NCBI RefSeq assembly: GCF_002233675.1
Contig: NZ_NMUQ01000002.1
Coordinates: forward strand, 1,039,814 to 1,103,813
DNA: 64,000 nt
Origin: Paenibacillus herberti
Lineage (GTDB): Bacteria; Bacillota; Bacilli; Paenibacillales; Paenibacillaceae
Direction: 5' to 3'
This document shows positions 31,228-41,470 of this stretch, piece by piece. The position numbers and the translations under genes were made by a program. A model generated the notes under the pieces. That model was not told the origin of the DNA. It ran no database searches and saw only the letters and a list, made by a program, of their open reading frames with translations. Position 1 is the stretch's first letter. Each line of letters opens with the position of its first letter.

Positions 31228-32802
31228 ATGGCGCGCAAGACTTGGCGATTATCAGGCCTGCTGCTGGCAGGCTTCATCGGAATGGCGGGCTGCAGCGCCC
31301 CTTCCTCCAGTTCTAGTACGGAGGCAATTGTGCCGATCAGCATCTACAGCTTCGACCGGCAAAATTACGGCAGCCAAGATGATCGCGTGCTGAAGGCGAT
31401 CGAAGAGGCGACCGGGACGCGGATCTCGCTGCAAACAGGGGGCTGGGAGGACACGCAGCTCGATATTTTGATGGCGACGGGCGGTTATCCGGATGTACTT
31501 ACGATCGTCGACAACGAAAAGACCGGCCGCTTCAACAAGTGGATCAAAGAAGGCCGAATCATCCCGTTCTCCGATGAGCTGATCGCCGGTTTGCCTTACT
31601 TGAGCGCACAGCTAAACAATCCCAAGTATGACGAGCTGCGAGTGAACGGTAAGCTGTACGGGTTGCCGCTGCAAGACGAGCTGCCGCCGGGCAGTGTGGG
31701 TCAACATGTGCTTATTTTGCGGCAGGATTGGCTCGATAAGCTCGGTCTACCGGTGCCGCAGACGCTGGAGCAATTCCGCAATACGCTGCTTGCTTTCCGC
31801 GATCGGGACCCCGATGGGAACGGGCTTGCTGACACCTACGGCATTATCGGCAACGGGTTGCCTTCGCTCGTCCGCAATCTGATGGGCGCTTGGGGCATTC
31901 CGATTGATGCCAGGAGCACTGGCTTCCTTCAGGTTGGCGACGCTTATGAATATTGGGTCGTCCAACCCGAGGTGAAGGAAGCTCTCCGGTATGTGAAGGA
32001 GTTGTATGATGGGCGGCTTATTCAGCCGTTCACGTTGTCTGCAGCTACGAACGTCCAAGTTAGGCCGAGGTTCATTGAGGGGCGCGTCGGAGCGATGTTC
32101 GACAACGCCAACTTCGAGGAGCTGCTCAAGAAGCAGGAGCAGCTTCGTCGCAACTTCAAGGATGCCGAGCTTATGGAGGCGGCTGCCTTGGCGGGTCCAG
32201 ATGGCAAGCGCGGGTACAGCGTTGGATCTGGTTTCTGGGGTTATACGGTTCTTACCGATAAAGCGCAGAACCCTGCGGCGGTTGCCCGGCTGCTGAACTA
32301 TCTGCTGTCGGATGAAGGGAACCGACTTACGCTGTATGGACTGCCGGATGTACACTACCGGGAGGATAAAGGGCAGATTTCCCTGCTGCTTGATGAGCGC
32401 AAAAACGATATCGGGTTCGGAACTTTACATCCCGAAGCGGCGCATGAGCTGAATTGGGGTCTCGTCAGTTGGACGCGGATGACCGAGACGGACTACTTGC
32501 GCTTCCGCGAATCCAGCACCCCCGGTTTTACCGATGTCGTTCAGGAAAACCTGGAGCGCATTAATCGCTATCGGATTGAGCCGGCCTCGTATAATCTCGC
32601 GACTTCACGGTGGGTTTCCTTCAAGTCGACCTCGGATGAGCTGACTGAATCGTATTTTGGCAAGATGATTATGGGTGAGCTGGACATCGACGGCGGCTTC
32701 GAAAAGTTCGTGAGCAAATGGATGGAGTCTGGCGGTGCAGAAGCGATGAGTGAGATGAGTGGGGCGCTAGTACGGTCTGCCGACACCGGATCGCCAGAAT
32801 AA
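31228..32802 (+). CDS. Extracellular solute-binding lipoprotein 2 (paralogue of lipoprotein 1)
   Basis: A 524-residue lipoprotein with lipobox MAGCSA. It is a tandem paralogue of the previous gene: shared blocks include PISIYSFDRQNYGSQDDRVLKAIEEATG, MATGGYPDVLTIVDN, GKLYGLPLQDELPPGSVGQH and the end DIDGGFEKFVSKW. The duplicate has diverged substantially, so it may bind a different chain length or serve as a sensor subunit for the adjacent AraC regulator. GGAGGAGG precedes ATG 31228. It sits 7-13 nt before the regulator gene, so the two are coupled. Confidence 0.92.
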   Translation: MARKTWRLSGLLLAGFIGMAGCSAPSSSSSTEAIVPISIYSFDRQNYGSQDDRVLKAIEEATGTRISLQTGGWEDTQLDILMATGGYPDVLTIVDNEKTGRFNKWIKEGRIIPFSDELIAGLPYLSAQLNNPKYDELRVNGKLYGLPLQDELPPGSVGQHVLILRQDWLDKLGLPVPQTLEQFRNTLLAFRDRDPDGNGLADTYGIIGNGLPSLVRNLMGAWGIPIDARSTGFLQVGDAYEYWVVQPEVKEALRYVKELYDGRLIQPFTLSAATNVQVRPRFIEGRVGAMFDNANFEELLKKQEQLRRNFKDAELMEAAALAGPDGKRGYSVGSGFWGYTVLTDKAQNPAAVARLLNYLLSDEGNRLTLYGLPDVHYREDKGQISLLLDERKNDIGFGTLHPEAAHELNWGLVSWTRMTETDYLRFRESSTPGFTDVVQENLERINRYRIEPASYNLATSRWVSFKSTSDELTESYFGKMIMGELDIDGGFEKFVSKWMESGGAEAMSEMSGALVRSADTGSPE

Positions 32803-32815
32803 AGGAGCGATGACC

Positions 32816-35197
32816 ATGACCACGTTCAGGAGGAGATTTCACGCCCGGCTGTCCCGAAGCCCACTACCGATTTATTTCTCGCTTGTCGTGATGCTTGTCG
32901 TGGTCATGTTGAGTTTGCCGATCTATACGATCTACACCAGCAAGCTTAAAAATCAAATTGCCATCATCCATAAATCGCTTATCGACCAGGTTCTGACTAC
33001 GTACGACGGATTGCTTCAGGAAATTGACCGAACTTCAGTCCGATTAGTGGAGAATACCACTTTGAACCGTTTCGTCTTCCTGGAACAGAACGATCTGTTC
33101 GATAGTGAGGTAGAGTATCAGCTGCTTCTTAAAGAGCTTCACGGCATCATCGCCAATGAGGAGAAGTTCTATTCAAATATAGGCAGTATCTATCTGTATA
33201 TCCCGAGGACAGACATGATTGTTACGAGCGATATGGTCATGCCGCTGGGCGAATATCCGGATCGAGACTATATCGCACTCGTCGCAGATGGGAAGCAGTC
33301 GGAGACTTGGAGCAGTGCCCGTATGACAAGCGCGAGGCTGGTCAGCGGCTACCCGGCGCCAGAGGAGGTCGTGACGCTCCATCGCAATTTGACCAATGAC
33401 GGACTCCGTAATGATGCCGTTCTGCTCATTGATGTGCGAATGAGTCTATTCCGGCAGACGCAGAGCTGGCGTATGGAAAATCCGGCAGCCTTAATTATAG
33501 CGGGCAAGGATAATGGGCTTATTTTTTCGGAGACGGGCGGGCTGGATGATACCGGGGCGCTAATTTCAAGCGCGCTTGAGAAAAGGCTGGACGCGGAGCG
33601 TTATATCGAAGCCACGGCGCGATCGAATTACAATGACTGGAGTTATTCGGTGCTTATTCCGAAGCAGCGGCTGTTTGCCCCCATGCAATTCATCACCCGT
33701 ATGACGTTTGCCCTCTCGATCCTTGTGCTTGCCATCGGATTTATTATGTCTCTCTACTTTAGCCGGAGATTTCATCGACCGCTGGAGGCGGCACTTGGCA
33801 AATGGGGGATCGGGATTGCCCCGGATGCGGGCCAACCGGAAAGCTCGGCGCGGGCAAGCTCGCTGCAATATGCGATTCAATCGCTTGTGCAGTCTACGCA
33901 GTCCTATGCGAGCCTGCTGGAATCCAATCAGAGTGCGATCCGCAGCTCAATGCTCTCTGGTTTGCTGAAAAATAATGAATGGCCTGCGGAGACGGGACTG
34001 GGGCTTCTCCCGATACGAGATGCGGCCTTTTACCAGGTGATGACCTGTGTACGTGACGAAAGTGAGGATCTCAGCGAGGGGGACAAAGGACGCATCCAAG
34101 CTGCCATTCACAACCTAACCAAGGAATGGTTCGCCGCGGAGCTGTCGGCATGCGGCTGCGAGCTTGTTCCGCTCGATGATTCCTCATTCAGCCTTCTTTT
34201 GTATGGCCTTTCGGAGGACCCGGATCAGCCGACGCAGGAGGAAGTCATGCAACTGCTTAGCAAGCTGCAGGAGCAGCTTCGTCCGTACCCGCAATTCGCC
34301 TGGACGTTCGGCATCGGGAACCGATATGGAGACGCGGAACTTATCTCTACGTCTTACAGAGAGTCCCAGCTGGCCGTACAGTATCGAGTATTTCGCGGCA
34401 AAGGCAGCCGGATTCCGTTCGCGGAGCTGCTCACGGATGAAAATCCTATCCAGACCCGCTCGGATGAGTGGATCAAGTACAAGGACCGAATCCTCTCGGG
34501 CATCCGCTCCCGCAATGTAGAATCGACCCGTCGCGCTGTCTTGGAATTATGCGAGTGGATGGAACGGACGCCGGGAAATAGTGGAGGTAGAATGTCTGGG
34601 AGCCGCACCGCGTGGTACCGGATCCATTATATGAGTTATTCGGTATTCAACGAGATGGAAAAACTGCTCCTTGAGCTGAATCTGGATCGATCCTCGGTTT
34701 ATCCCGGAGAGCTGCCGTTCGGGAAGCTTATCGAGACCAATCCCACTATCGTCGAGATTCGGGCCATGCTGCTGGATGCCTGTGAGCGATTGATTCGGCA
34801 TTTGGAGGAGCTGCCTTCGTCATCGAAGTCTTCTTACGTCACTTCAATTGCCGAATATATTCGCAATGAATACAGGGATCAGCAGCTGAGTCTGGAGAGT
34901 GCAGCGGCACGATTCGGCATGAACCCGAGTTATCTCGGTCAGCTTTTGAAAAAGGAAATGAACCGGACCTTCCTGCAGCTAGTAAGTGAAGTGCGGATGG
35001 AGCAAGCGAAGCGGCTGCTTACCGATCCGGCCATACAGATTCAAGATGTCGCTGCTGAGGTGGGATACGGCAATCGGTCGACGTTTATACGCATTTTCAA
35101 ATCACAGGTTGGTATGACACCATCGGATTATCGCAATCGGATGTTGCTGGAGAAGAAAGGAGAGATCAGGGATTTTGAGCAAAACTGGATGGGATGA
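32816..35197 (+). CDS. Membrane-bound AraC family regulator (YesS type)
   Basis: About 793 residues. Membrane helices lie near residues 20-40 (YFSLVVMLVVVMLSLPIYTIY) and 293-315 (MTFALSILVLAIGFIMSLYF), enclosing an extracellular Cache-like sensor domain. A cytosolic middle region (350-600) is followed by an AraC DNA-binding domain at 690-790 (LSLESAAARFGMNPSYLGQLLKKEMN, then IQDVAAEVGYGNRSTFIRIFKSQVGMTPSDYR). This is the YesS/YtdP architecture that controls Bacillota glycan clusters, probably sensing sugar directly or through the binding protein. ATG 32816 lies nine bases after AAAGGAG. Its end overlaps the GH20 gene by 23 nt. Confidence 0.92.
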   Translation: MTTFRRRFHARLSRSPLPIYFSLVVMLVVVMLSLPIYTIYTSKLKNQIAIIHKSLIDQVLTTYDGLLQEIDRTSVRLVENTTLNRFVFLEQNDLFDSEVEYQLLLKELHGIIANEEKFYSNIGSIYLYIPRTDMIVTSDMVMPLGEYPDRDYIALVADGKQSETWSSARMTSARLVSGYPAPEEVVTLHRNLTNDGLRNDAVLLIDVRMSLFRQTQSWRMENPAALIIAGKDNGLIFSETGGLDDTGALISSALEKRLDAERYIEATARSNYNDWSYSVLIPKQRLFAPMQFITRMTFALSILVLAIGFIMSLYFSRRFHRPLEAALGKWGIGIAPDAGQPESSARASSLQYAIQSLVQSTQSYASLLESNQSAIRSSMLSGLLKNNEWPAETGLGLLPIRDAAFYQVMTCVRDESEDLSEGDKGRIQAAIHNLTKEWFAAELSACGCELVPLDDSSFSLLLYGLSEDPDQPTQEEVMQLLSKLQEQLRPYPQFAWTFGIGNRYGDAELISTSYRESQLAVQYRVFRGKGSRIPFAELLTDENPIQTRSDEWIKYKDRILSGIRSRNVESTRRAVLELCEWMERTPGNSGGRMSGSRTAWYRIHYMSYSVFNEMEKLLLELNLDRSSVYPGELPFGKLIETNPTIVEIRAMLLDACERLIRHLEELPSSSKSSYVTSIAEYIRNEYRDQQLSLESAAARFGMNPSYLGQLLKKEMNRTFLQLVSEVRMEQAKRLLTDPAIQIQDVAAEVGYGNRSTFIRIFKSQVGMTPSDYRNRMLLEKKGEIRDFEQNWMG

Positions 35198-37313
35198 ACA
35201 GGGTCTTCCATTATTACCGATGCCGAAGCATGCTCACAGGCTGGATGGAGTCTTGAAGCCGGCCGGCAAGCGGCTGGAGGTATGCGTGAACCCCGCGCTG
35301 GCGTGGCTCGGGGAGGTTATAAGTGAAGAGTGGACAGTACGGTTCGGCGGGGAGATGGATATTCGAATCGGCGAGGAAGATGATTGGCAGATTCGTATTG
35401 GTTCCGTCGATGAGGGGAATGTGGAGCATGCTGATAGAGTCGGCCATGATGATATAACGCAGGTTAGTAGCAGTCATGTCGATGAGAGCGGGCAGCCGCT
35501 TGGCGAGGCGGAGGCCCCGCCTGAAGTCGGTGGAGGGCTTCCTTCGTCCGAGGCCTACCAGCTGCGAATTGATAGCAGCGGCATCCGCATCGAGGCAACC
35601 GGGTACCGGGGAGCCTTATACGGCTGGTTTACACTGAGCCAGTGGCTGCATGCTCATCAAGGCGATGCTATTCCCGGACTTGACGTAAGCGATGCTCCGG
35701 AGCTGGAGCTGCGCGGATTTCATTTTGACCTGAAGGGTTCTGTGCCAAATCTAGAGTATATGCTTGGTGCCATTGAGCGGCTGGCTTCCTTCAAGATTAA
35801 CACGTTGCTCGTGGAATACGAGGACCAGTTCGAGTTTGTAGGATTGCCCGACATTCATAAACCAGGGGGCTTGAGCGCCGGAGATAGGGATGTGCTGCTC
35901 GCACATGCGAGGCGCTACGGGATGGAAATGATGCCGGTTGTGCAATGTCTTGGGCATGTGGACTATATTTTGAAGCATGAGCGATATGAGCACTTGTCCG
36001 AAGACGGGCTGCTGTCGCAATTCTGTCCTGCAATGCCGGAAACGCTGGCGCTTGTGACCGCGATGATCGACGAGATAGCGGCCGCGCATCCGGATGCAGT
36101 CTACATCCACATCGGAGCGGACGAGACTTTGGCGCTGGGGCGCTGCGAGCATTGTCGTGAACGGATGGGCGGCGGAAATAAGGCGGATCTATATTTGGAG
36201 TACGTCAGCAAGGTTGCGGATTACGTATTATCGATTGGGAAAAAGCCGGTCGTCTGGGACGATATGTTCCATCTGGAGCGGTGTATTGAACGGGTCATTG
36301 AGCTGCCCAAAGGTACGGCAATTTGCTCCTGGAGCTATTACGAGTTCGGCGAGCCAAGCAATTGGTTCTGGTATGGCGGCGGGTATTACTCTTCGCAAAA
36401 TTGGGAGAACCGAGATCCTGGCGCAGTGCCTGCGGGACCGAACTTGGAGGGACTGCCGGAAGAAGACCAAGCGGTCGTGCGGCAGTATTGGGATGAAGGA
36501 CAGTATCCCGACTTCGGCGGATCGGCTGTGCCTTGGGTTCGGCATTACATGGAACAGGGGTACGAGGTGATTGGGGTTTCCTGTGCTCGCGGAGCAGACT
36601 TCATCAATCAATGGTCGGCTTATCCAGCGGACCGGGTGGCCAATGTTAAGTTTTGGGCGGGGCACGCGGCCAAACGCGGCATGACGGGTACGATTGCCTC
36701 GGCATGGACCCGGTTCTATTCTCTCTCTCCGCCAATCGAACATTGGGAGACGGGATGGTATCCAACTGTCGCGCAAGCGGCATACAGCTGGAATCCGTCC
36801 ATGGACGAGTTCGAGCGCTTGTTCCGAAGTGTTTTTTTGGAAGGGGACGCCGAGATCTCGCAAGCGATGGATTGGATTCAAGCCGCTTGGGACACCCGGG
36901 AAGAAAACAATATGGGACGCAAAAGAGCCTACTACCAGGCATCTGTAAGGAAGCTCGAACCATTCGCTGGGCGTACTGATCCTTTGGGACGGTATGCGGA
37001 AGGTTTGCTGTTGTCGGCACTGTACGAGGATAGTGTGCTGGCACTCGAAAGCGGGCTGCGGCAAAACGAATGGCGAATGTATGGGCAGTTAGATAAAGGT
37101 CCAACAGATCGAGATTATATGGCGCACCGAGACTGGAACGGGCTCTGCAAAGCGGCGGATCAGGCGGTTCGTTGGGAAGAGCGGGCTTTAGCTTATTGCA
37201 ATGCTTTTATGCCTCGGGACGAGGCGGGAGAACTTGTCGAAAGCAAGCTTCATGCCTACAGGGCAAGAATTAGGCTTCTAAGCCGGACATTGGGACGGGA
37301 TTGCACTATTTAA
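35175..37313 (+). CDS. Glycoside hydrolase family 20, beta-N-acetylhexosaminidase
   Basis: A 712-residue exo-glycosidase that would release terminal GlcNAc or GalNAc from oligosaccharides. The catalytic pair is in YIHIGADETLALG, with Asp316 as the assisting residue and Glu317 as the acid. The barrel begins LELRGFHFDLKGSVPNLEYM, and residues about 1-170 form the small N-terminal domain typical of GH20. There is no signal peptide, so the enzyme should be cytosolic and act on imported oligosaccharides. The start is a TTG inside the end of the regulator gene (23-nt overlap), indicating translational coupling. Confidence 0.9.
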   Translation: MSKTGWDEQGLPLLPMPKHAHRLDGVLKPAGKRLEVCVNPALAWLGEVISEEWTVRFGGEMDIRIGEEDDWQIRIGSVDEGNVEHADRVGHDDITQVSSSHVDESGQPLGEAEAPPEVGGGLPSSEAYQLRIDSSGIRIEATGYRGALYGWFTLSQWLHAHQGDAIPGLDVSDAPELELRGFHFDLKGSVPNLEYMLGAIERLASFKINTLLVEYEDQFEFVGLPDIHKPGGLSAGDRDVLLAHARRYGMEMMPVVQCLGHVDYILKHERYEHLSEDGLLSQFCPAMPETLALVTAMIDEIAAAHPDAVYIHIGADETLALGRCEHCRERMGGGNKADLYLEYVSKVADYVLSIGKKPVVWDDMFHLERCIERVIELPKGTAICSWSYYEFGEPSNWFWYGGGYYSSQNWENRDPGAVPAGPNLEGLPEEDQAVVRQYWDEGQYPDFGGSAVPWVRHYMEQGYEVIGVSCARGADFINQWSAYPADRVANVKFWAGHAAKRGMTGTIASAWTRFYSLSPPIEHWETGWYPTVAQAAYSWNPSMDEFERLFRSVFLEGDAEISQAMDWIQAAWDTREENNMGRKRAYYQASVRKLEPFAGRTDPLGRYAEGLLLSALYEDSVLALESGLRQNEWRMYGQLDKGPTDRDYMAHRDWNGLCKAADQAVRWEERALAYCNAFMPRDEAGELVESKLHAYRARIRLLSRTLGRDCTI

Positions 37314-37442
37314 TTTGTCTCAAAATTCTGAATATGTATCAATATCCTCATTGTGGGTCTTCCCTACCTTGTGCGCTGTCTAAAGGGATGGAATAGTGAG
37401 GTTGAAGCCTAAGCTTCAATCCAGAATAGGGAAGGTGGAACA

Positions 37443-40013
37443 ATGAGGATCAGTTGGAAACATGGATTGCTTGCCGTTTCTGCTTTGCTGCTGGTAACAA
37501 CGGTTTCTCAGGCGGCGGTTCCGATGCCAAAGGCGGAAGCTTTTGATTGGTACGGCCACAACGGTTCAGGTACGTTCAGGGAGGAGTTTAATGGCACGGA
37601 GCTAGACTCGACAAAATGGCTCATCGCGGCTAAACAATGGGGAGGCGATAACAACGGAGTTGTGCCGGAGAACGTCAAGCTGTCTGGTGGTAAGCTCATT
37701 TTGGAAGCCCATGGCGACAGCTATACTGGCGATGTTCTTGGCCTAAAGAGAGACGGCTCGGCTCCCGGTGGTGTTAAGCAAGGCGGCAAACAGCGAGTCG
37801 GAGCTGCTATCGCTTCTCGCGATTATCTAGGTTCCGGTAAATATACAATGCGTGCGAAGGTCATCGGTAATATGGGCGTCGCCTCCACAATGTGGACGTT
37901 CAACTATCAGGAGTATTACCCTGGTGATCCTGAATTCCAACGTGCGGTGAATGCGGGGCTCGTGTCGCCTACGGCGGAGTATTATGCTTATAATCACGAG
38001 ATCGACATTGAGCTGCCCGGTCGTCCGGGCGCTGCTCATACGGGGCAATCTTTTCAAAAAGCGCTGTTCAACACCTTCACGGGAGAAAATGAAGGCGAGT
38101 ACCAAACAACGTATGGCAACTTGCCGGTCAATGTGGCCGACGGACAGTTCCACGACTTCAGCTTCGAGTGGCATACCGGCAGTCCAACGGAGGCAGCGCG
38201 CGTCGATTATTACATCGATAATGTCAAAGTAGCAACGAACACGAACTTTATTCCTACTAATGCAGGAAGGTTATGGCTTGGCGTTTGGTTTCCGAACACC
38301 TGGGCAGGCGGACCTCCAAGCTTTGATGTGAAACAGATGGAAGTGGATTGGTTCGAGTTCACTCCTTACAACGAGCCGGGAGATACTTGGATGCCAGAAA
38401 CTTTTCCCGATGACGGTTGGGAGTCGATGGATTTTCGTCCTATGACTGGGGCGGAAATTAATCAGCGCAACCCGTCTGCCGGAGGCGTGTGGCGTGATGA
38501 TTTTAATGGAACAACGCTTAATCCCGGTGATTGGCTCGTTGCCAAAAAGAACTGGGGAGGGCAGCTTGGCAATGGCCTGACCGGACAAAGCTTCAACGGC
38601 GGAGTGCATCCCGACAATGTAAAGTTGGATGGACAGGGCAATTTGGCGCTTGAAGCGCATGGAAACTACTACAACGGATTGCCTCTCGGTATCAACCGTA
38701 CCGGTGCGCCGCGCAAGGATGGCAAGCGGGTCGGAGCAGCCATCGCGACCTCGCGGTATTTTGGCTCTGGCGAATACGAGGTGCGGATGAAGGTACCGAA
38801 TGTGAACAACGGCTCGCCTCATGGAGCGGTTCCGGCGATCTGGACGTTCCATTATCAGGAATTCGATGAAGGCTCTCCAGAGTACGTTGCCAATAATGGC
38901 ACCGGGGATTATTGGGCAAGCAATCATGAGATTGATATCGAGCTTCCCGGACGTCCAGGGCCCCCACACACGGGCATGACGTTCGAGAAGGCGCTGTTCA
39001 ACACCTGGCAGGGGGAGCGGGAAAGCCCGCAGGAATACCATGCCAACTTTACGGATTTAGGTGAGAATGTTGCGATTACAGATGGCGGGTGGCATACATT
39101 CAAGTTCATCTGGGAGACGGGAGATACAGCACGCGGCGTCGTTCCAAGCGTAAAGTTTTATTTGGACGGTGATCTCAAGTGGACTGCAACGGGGGCAAAC
39201 TACGTTCCGAATAAACCAGGACGCCTGTGGCTCGGTTATTGGTTCCCTCGGAACTGGGCGGGAGCGGCTAATTTCTCTACTTCCCAATTGCTGATCGACT
39301 ATGTGAGCATCAAGCCGTATTCAACCGGCGGCGCTGTCGTTCAGTCTGAATCCTATCCGATGGATGGCTTCGCGGCTTGGGAAGAGTATCCTGGATACTG
39401 CTCGTCTCCATGTGGTGGAGGTGCGCCGACTCCAACGCCGAGTGCAACTCCAGGCGTGACGCCAACCCCAACGCCGGGTGCAACGCCGACACCAGGTGTG
39501 ACGCCAACACCGACACCGAGCGTGACACCAACGCCGACGCCGGGTGCAACGTCGACACCGACGCCAAGTCCAACCCCAAGCGTGACCCCGACTCCAGGAC
39601 CGAATCTTTTGGTTAATGGAGATTTCTCAGGCGGCATGAATGGATGGACTCAATCCGGGGGCAGTGCAAGCGTGACGGGAGGCGAAATGGTGCTCGCTTC
39701 GAATTCAGTTACGTCTCGAGCAGAGCAGCAAAACATCACGGTCACATCAGGACGCAAGTACAGGTTATCGGGAAATCTCAAAAATTCGAATGCCGCATCA
39801 TGGACTTATCTGGGCCTGACGGGCAGCATGTCCAATGTGACGAATAGTCAGGGCAATACGAACAAGGAAGCCGGAATCAGCGGTACAGCTTATACTCAGG
39901 CGTGGATTGAGTTTACAGCTACCTCCAACACCGTCAGCGTTTATACTTCCTTCTACAAAGACCAGGCGGGGAGCGGTTATGCGGATCAACTGACTTTGGT
40001 GGAGATTCCTTGA
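37443..40013 (+). CDS. Secreted enzyme with two tandem GH16 domains and a C-terminal carbohydrate-binding module
   Basis: An 856-residue secreted protein (signal peptide to about residue 25). Domain 1 (about 45-310) and domain 2 (about 345-635) are both GH16 beta-jelly-roll modules. Each keeps the catalytic ExDxE: E186-D188-E190 and E496-D498-E500, both in [14 protein letters not shown] Pro-Thr-rich linker (about 660-718, repeated TPTPS/TPGVTP units) leads to a CBM4/9-like module (about 720-856) starting [17 protein letters not shown]16 enzymes endo-hydrolyse beta-glucans or beta-galactans; the specific substrate is not determined. It has its own promoter region and a terminator. Confidence 0.92.
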   Translation: MRISWKHGLLAVSALLLVTTVSQAAVPMPKAEAFDWYGHNGSGTFREEFNGTELDSTKWLIAAKQWGGDNNGVVPENVKLSGGKLILEAHGDSYTGDVLGLKRDGSAPGGVKQGGKQRVGAAIASRDYLGSGKYTMRAKVIGNMGVASTMWTFNYQEYYPGDPEFQRAVNAGLVSPTAEYYAYNHEIDIELPGRPGAAHTGQSFQKALFNTFTGENEGEYQTTYGNLPVNVADGQFHDFSFEWHTGSPTEAARVDYYIDNVKVATNTNFIPTNAGRLWLGVWFPNTWAGGPPSFDVKQMEVDWFEFTPYNEPGDTWMPETFPDDGWESMDFRPMTGAEINQRNPSAGGVWRDDFNGTTLNPGDWLVAKKNWGGQLGNGLTGQSFNGGVHPDNVKLDGQGNLALEAHGNYYNGLPLGINRTGAPRKDGKRVGAAIATSRYFGSGEYEVRMKVPNVNNGSPHGAVPAIWTFHYQEFDEGSPEYVANNGTGDYWASNHEIDIELPGRPGPPHTGMTFEKALFNTWQGERESPQEYHANFTDLGENVAITDGGWHTFKFIWETGDTARGVVPSVKFYLDGDLKWTATGANYVPNKPGRLWLGYWFPRNWAGAANFSTSQLLIDYVSIKPYSTGGAVVQSESYPMDGFAAWEEYPGYCSSPCGGGAPTPTPSATPGVTPTPTPGATPTPGVTPTPTPSVTPTPTPGATSTPTPSPTPSVTPTPGPNLLVNGDFSGGMNGWTQSGGSASVTGGEMVLASNSVTSRAEQQNITVTSGRKYRLSGNLKNSNAASWTYLGLTGSMSNVTNSQGNTNKEAGISGTAYTQAWIEFTATSNTVSVYTSFYKDQAGSGYADQLTLVEIP

Positions 40014-40069
40014 TCTGAGAGTACCCTTATCATGGTCGTCTTGTAGTCGGATTTCTTCATATCGGTTAG

Positions 40070-40098
40070 GCCGGGCGCATCTGCGCTCGGCTTTTTTT
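40070..40098 (+). terminator. Terminator after the GH16 gene
   Basis: GCCGGGCGCA pairs with TGCGCTCGGC around a 2-nt TC loop, followed by seven T residues. Confidence 0.92.
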
Positions 40099-40150
40099 GA
40101 CTAAAAGGCCAATAGGATATTAGCTAGTCCGCATCCCTGGTTTGAAGGGG

Positions 40151-40174
40151 AATAAGCTCTCTGAGTTCCGTTAG
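40151..40174 (-). repeat. Third copy of the dispersed repeat, inverted
   Basis: AATAAGCTCTCTGAGTTCCG followed by TTAG is the reverse complement of the unit at 25391-25413 with one difference, 15 kb away and also in intergenic DNA. Confidence 0.6.
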
Positions 40175-40305
40175 CGCATGAACAGCAAAGTTGGAGCAGA
40201 TAAATTAATCCATTTTACTCAAAAAATTCAATAGAAATGACGAAAAATGATTCTATAGCCCTATGAAGACACTCGTAGGGATTATAAATCGAGGAGGATG
40301 GCAGG

Positions 40306-40611
40306 GTGCATATTCAATTAATCAATGCTGCCGGCGGATTGAAAGAGGTCAAGCTTGGGTTCAGTTGGACAACCTTTTTCTTCGGTTTTTTCCCGGCTCT
40401 GTTCAGAGGAGATTTGAAATGGGCTGCCATTATGTTTGTGGCTGCGTTTGCGGTAGGGTTCTTCACAGCGGGAATTGGGTTATGGGTTCCGGGACTTATC
40501 TTTTCTTTTATTTATAATCAGATGTACATCAAAGAGCTGCTGGAGAAAGGCTACTATCCCATCAACGAGCATGTAGAGCACCAAATGCGAGCTAGAGGAA
40601 TTATTGCTTAG
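40306..40611 (+). CDS. DUF2628/HrgC-like small membrane protein
   Basis: A 101-residue membrane protein with start GTG 40306 behind GAGGAGG. The order is a polar N-terminus, FSWTTFFFGFFPALFRGDLKWA, a helix IMFVAAFAVGFFTAGIG, and IFSFIYNQMYIKELLEKGYYP. The pattern FFFGFFPALFRGDWKW is typical of HrgC/DUF2628 proteins. Their function is unknown, although HrgC was named from heat-resistance-type accessory genes. It is separated from the downstream ABC gene by about 150 nt and probably has its own promoter. Confidence 0.8.
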   Translation: MHIQLINAAGGLKEVKLGFSWTTFFFGFFPALFRGDLKWAAIMFVAAFAVGFFTAGIGLWVPGLIFSFIYNQMYIKELLEKGYYPINEHVEHQMRARGIIA

Positions 40612-40762
40612 CTTAGATTGAGCTGAGCAGATGAGCAGGACATGGCACTGGGTGCCATGTCCTTTTCTGACTGTAATAGAGCCCTTTTCACGAAACCAAT
40701 TCCTGGTATTTTACGTAAAAGAACGATCTGTACTAGGAAAACCGTTTGAGGGAGGAAGACAC

Positions 40763-41470
40763 TTGCATCTAACATTAGATGGAATTGTTAAAAAATTCGA
40801 TAACAAAAAGGTGCTTAAAGGCGCCACCTATCAATTCGAAAAAGGCAAAATCTATGGTCTGCTTGGCCGCAATGGTGCGGGGAAAACGACGCTTTTTAAC
40901 TGCTTGAGCGGTGAGACTGAAATGGATGTCGGAAATGCTTTTCTGGAAGACGAGGGGAAGCTGCAAGAGCTGCAAGATACGGACATCGGATACGTCTATT
41001 CGCTTCCTATTCTGCCGGAATTTCTGACGGGTTATGAGTTCGTTAAGTTTTTCCAGGAGGCAAACCCGGACATGCGGCAGCCAGAGTCAGGTATTGATGC
41101 CTGGTTCGACCGGATGCGCATTAATGAACAGGACCGCCATCGGCTCATTAAAGGCTACTCACATGGAATGAAAAATAAGCTGCAAATGCTGCTATTCCTC
41201 ATCACGAAGCCTCCGGTCATTCTACTAGACGAGCCTCTGACCTCGTTCGACGTCATCGTCGCGCTGGAGATGAAGAACATGCTTCGGGAGATGAAAAAGG
41301 ATCATATCCTTATTTTCTCCACTCATATTCTGCAGCTAGCAACTGATCTGTGCGACGAACTGGTCGTGTTGAACAATGGACAGCTCTCTTCAGTACCGTC
41401 GGAGCTGCTGCATAGTCCTGACTTTGAAAGCTCCGTCATTGAACTGCTAAAGGATGAGCCGCATGGTTAG
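40763..41470 (+). CDS. ABC transporter ATP-binding protein
   Basis: A 235-residue ATPase. Walker A is GRNGAGKTT (about residue 36), the signature is the degenerate KGYSHGMKNKLQM rather than LSGGQ, and Walker B is VILLDEPLTSFD, followed by the switch histidine in IFSTHILQLATDLCDELVVL. Start TTG 40763 follows GGGAGGAAG. The degenerate signature is typical of the bacterial exporter subgroup that includes YthP-type ATPases. It overlaps the next gene by 8 nt, and that gene encodes the membrane partner. The substrate is unknown. Confidence 0.9.
   Translation: MHLTLDGIVKKFDNKKVLKGATYQFEKGKIYGLLGRNGAGKTTLFNCLSGETEMDVGNAFLEDEGKLQELQDTDIGYVYSLPILPEFLTGYEFVKFFQEANPDMRQPESGIDAWFDRMRINEQDRHRLIKGYSHGMKNKLQMLLFLITKPPVILLDEPLTSFDVIVALEMKNMLREMKKDHILIFSTHILQLATDLCDELVVLNNGQLSSVPSELLHSPDFESSVIELLKDEPHG

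Noticed and set aside
39353-39637. Minus-strand Gly/Val-rich repeat protein
   Set aside because: Mirror of the Pro-Thr linker repeats of the GH16 enzyme; no start signals.
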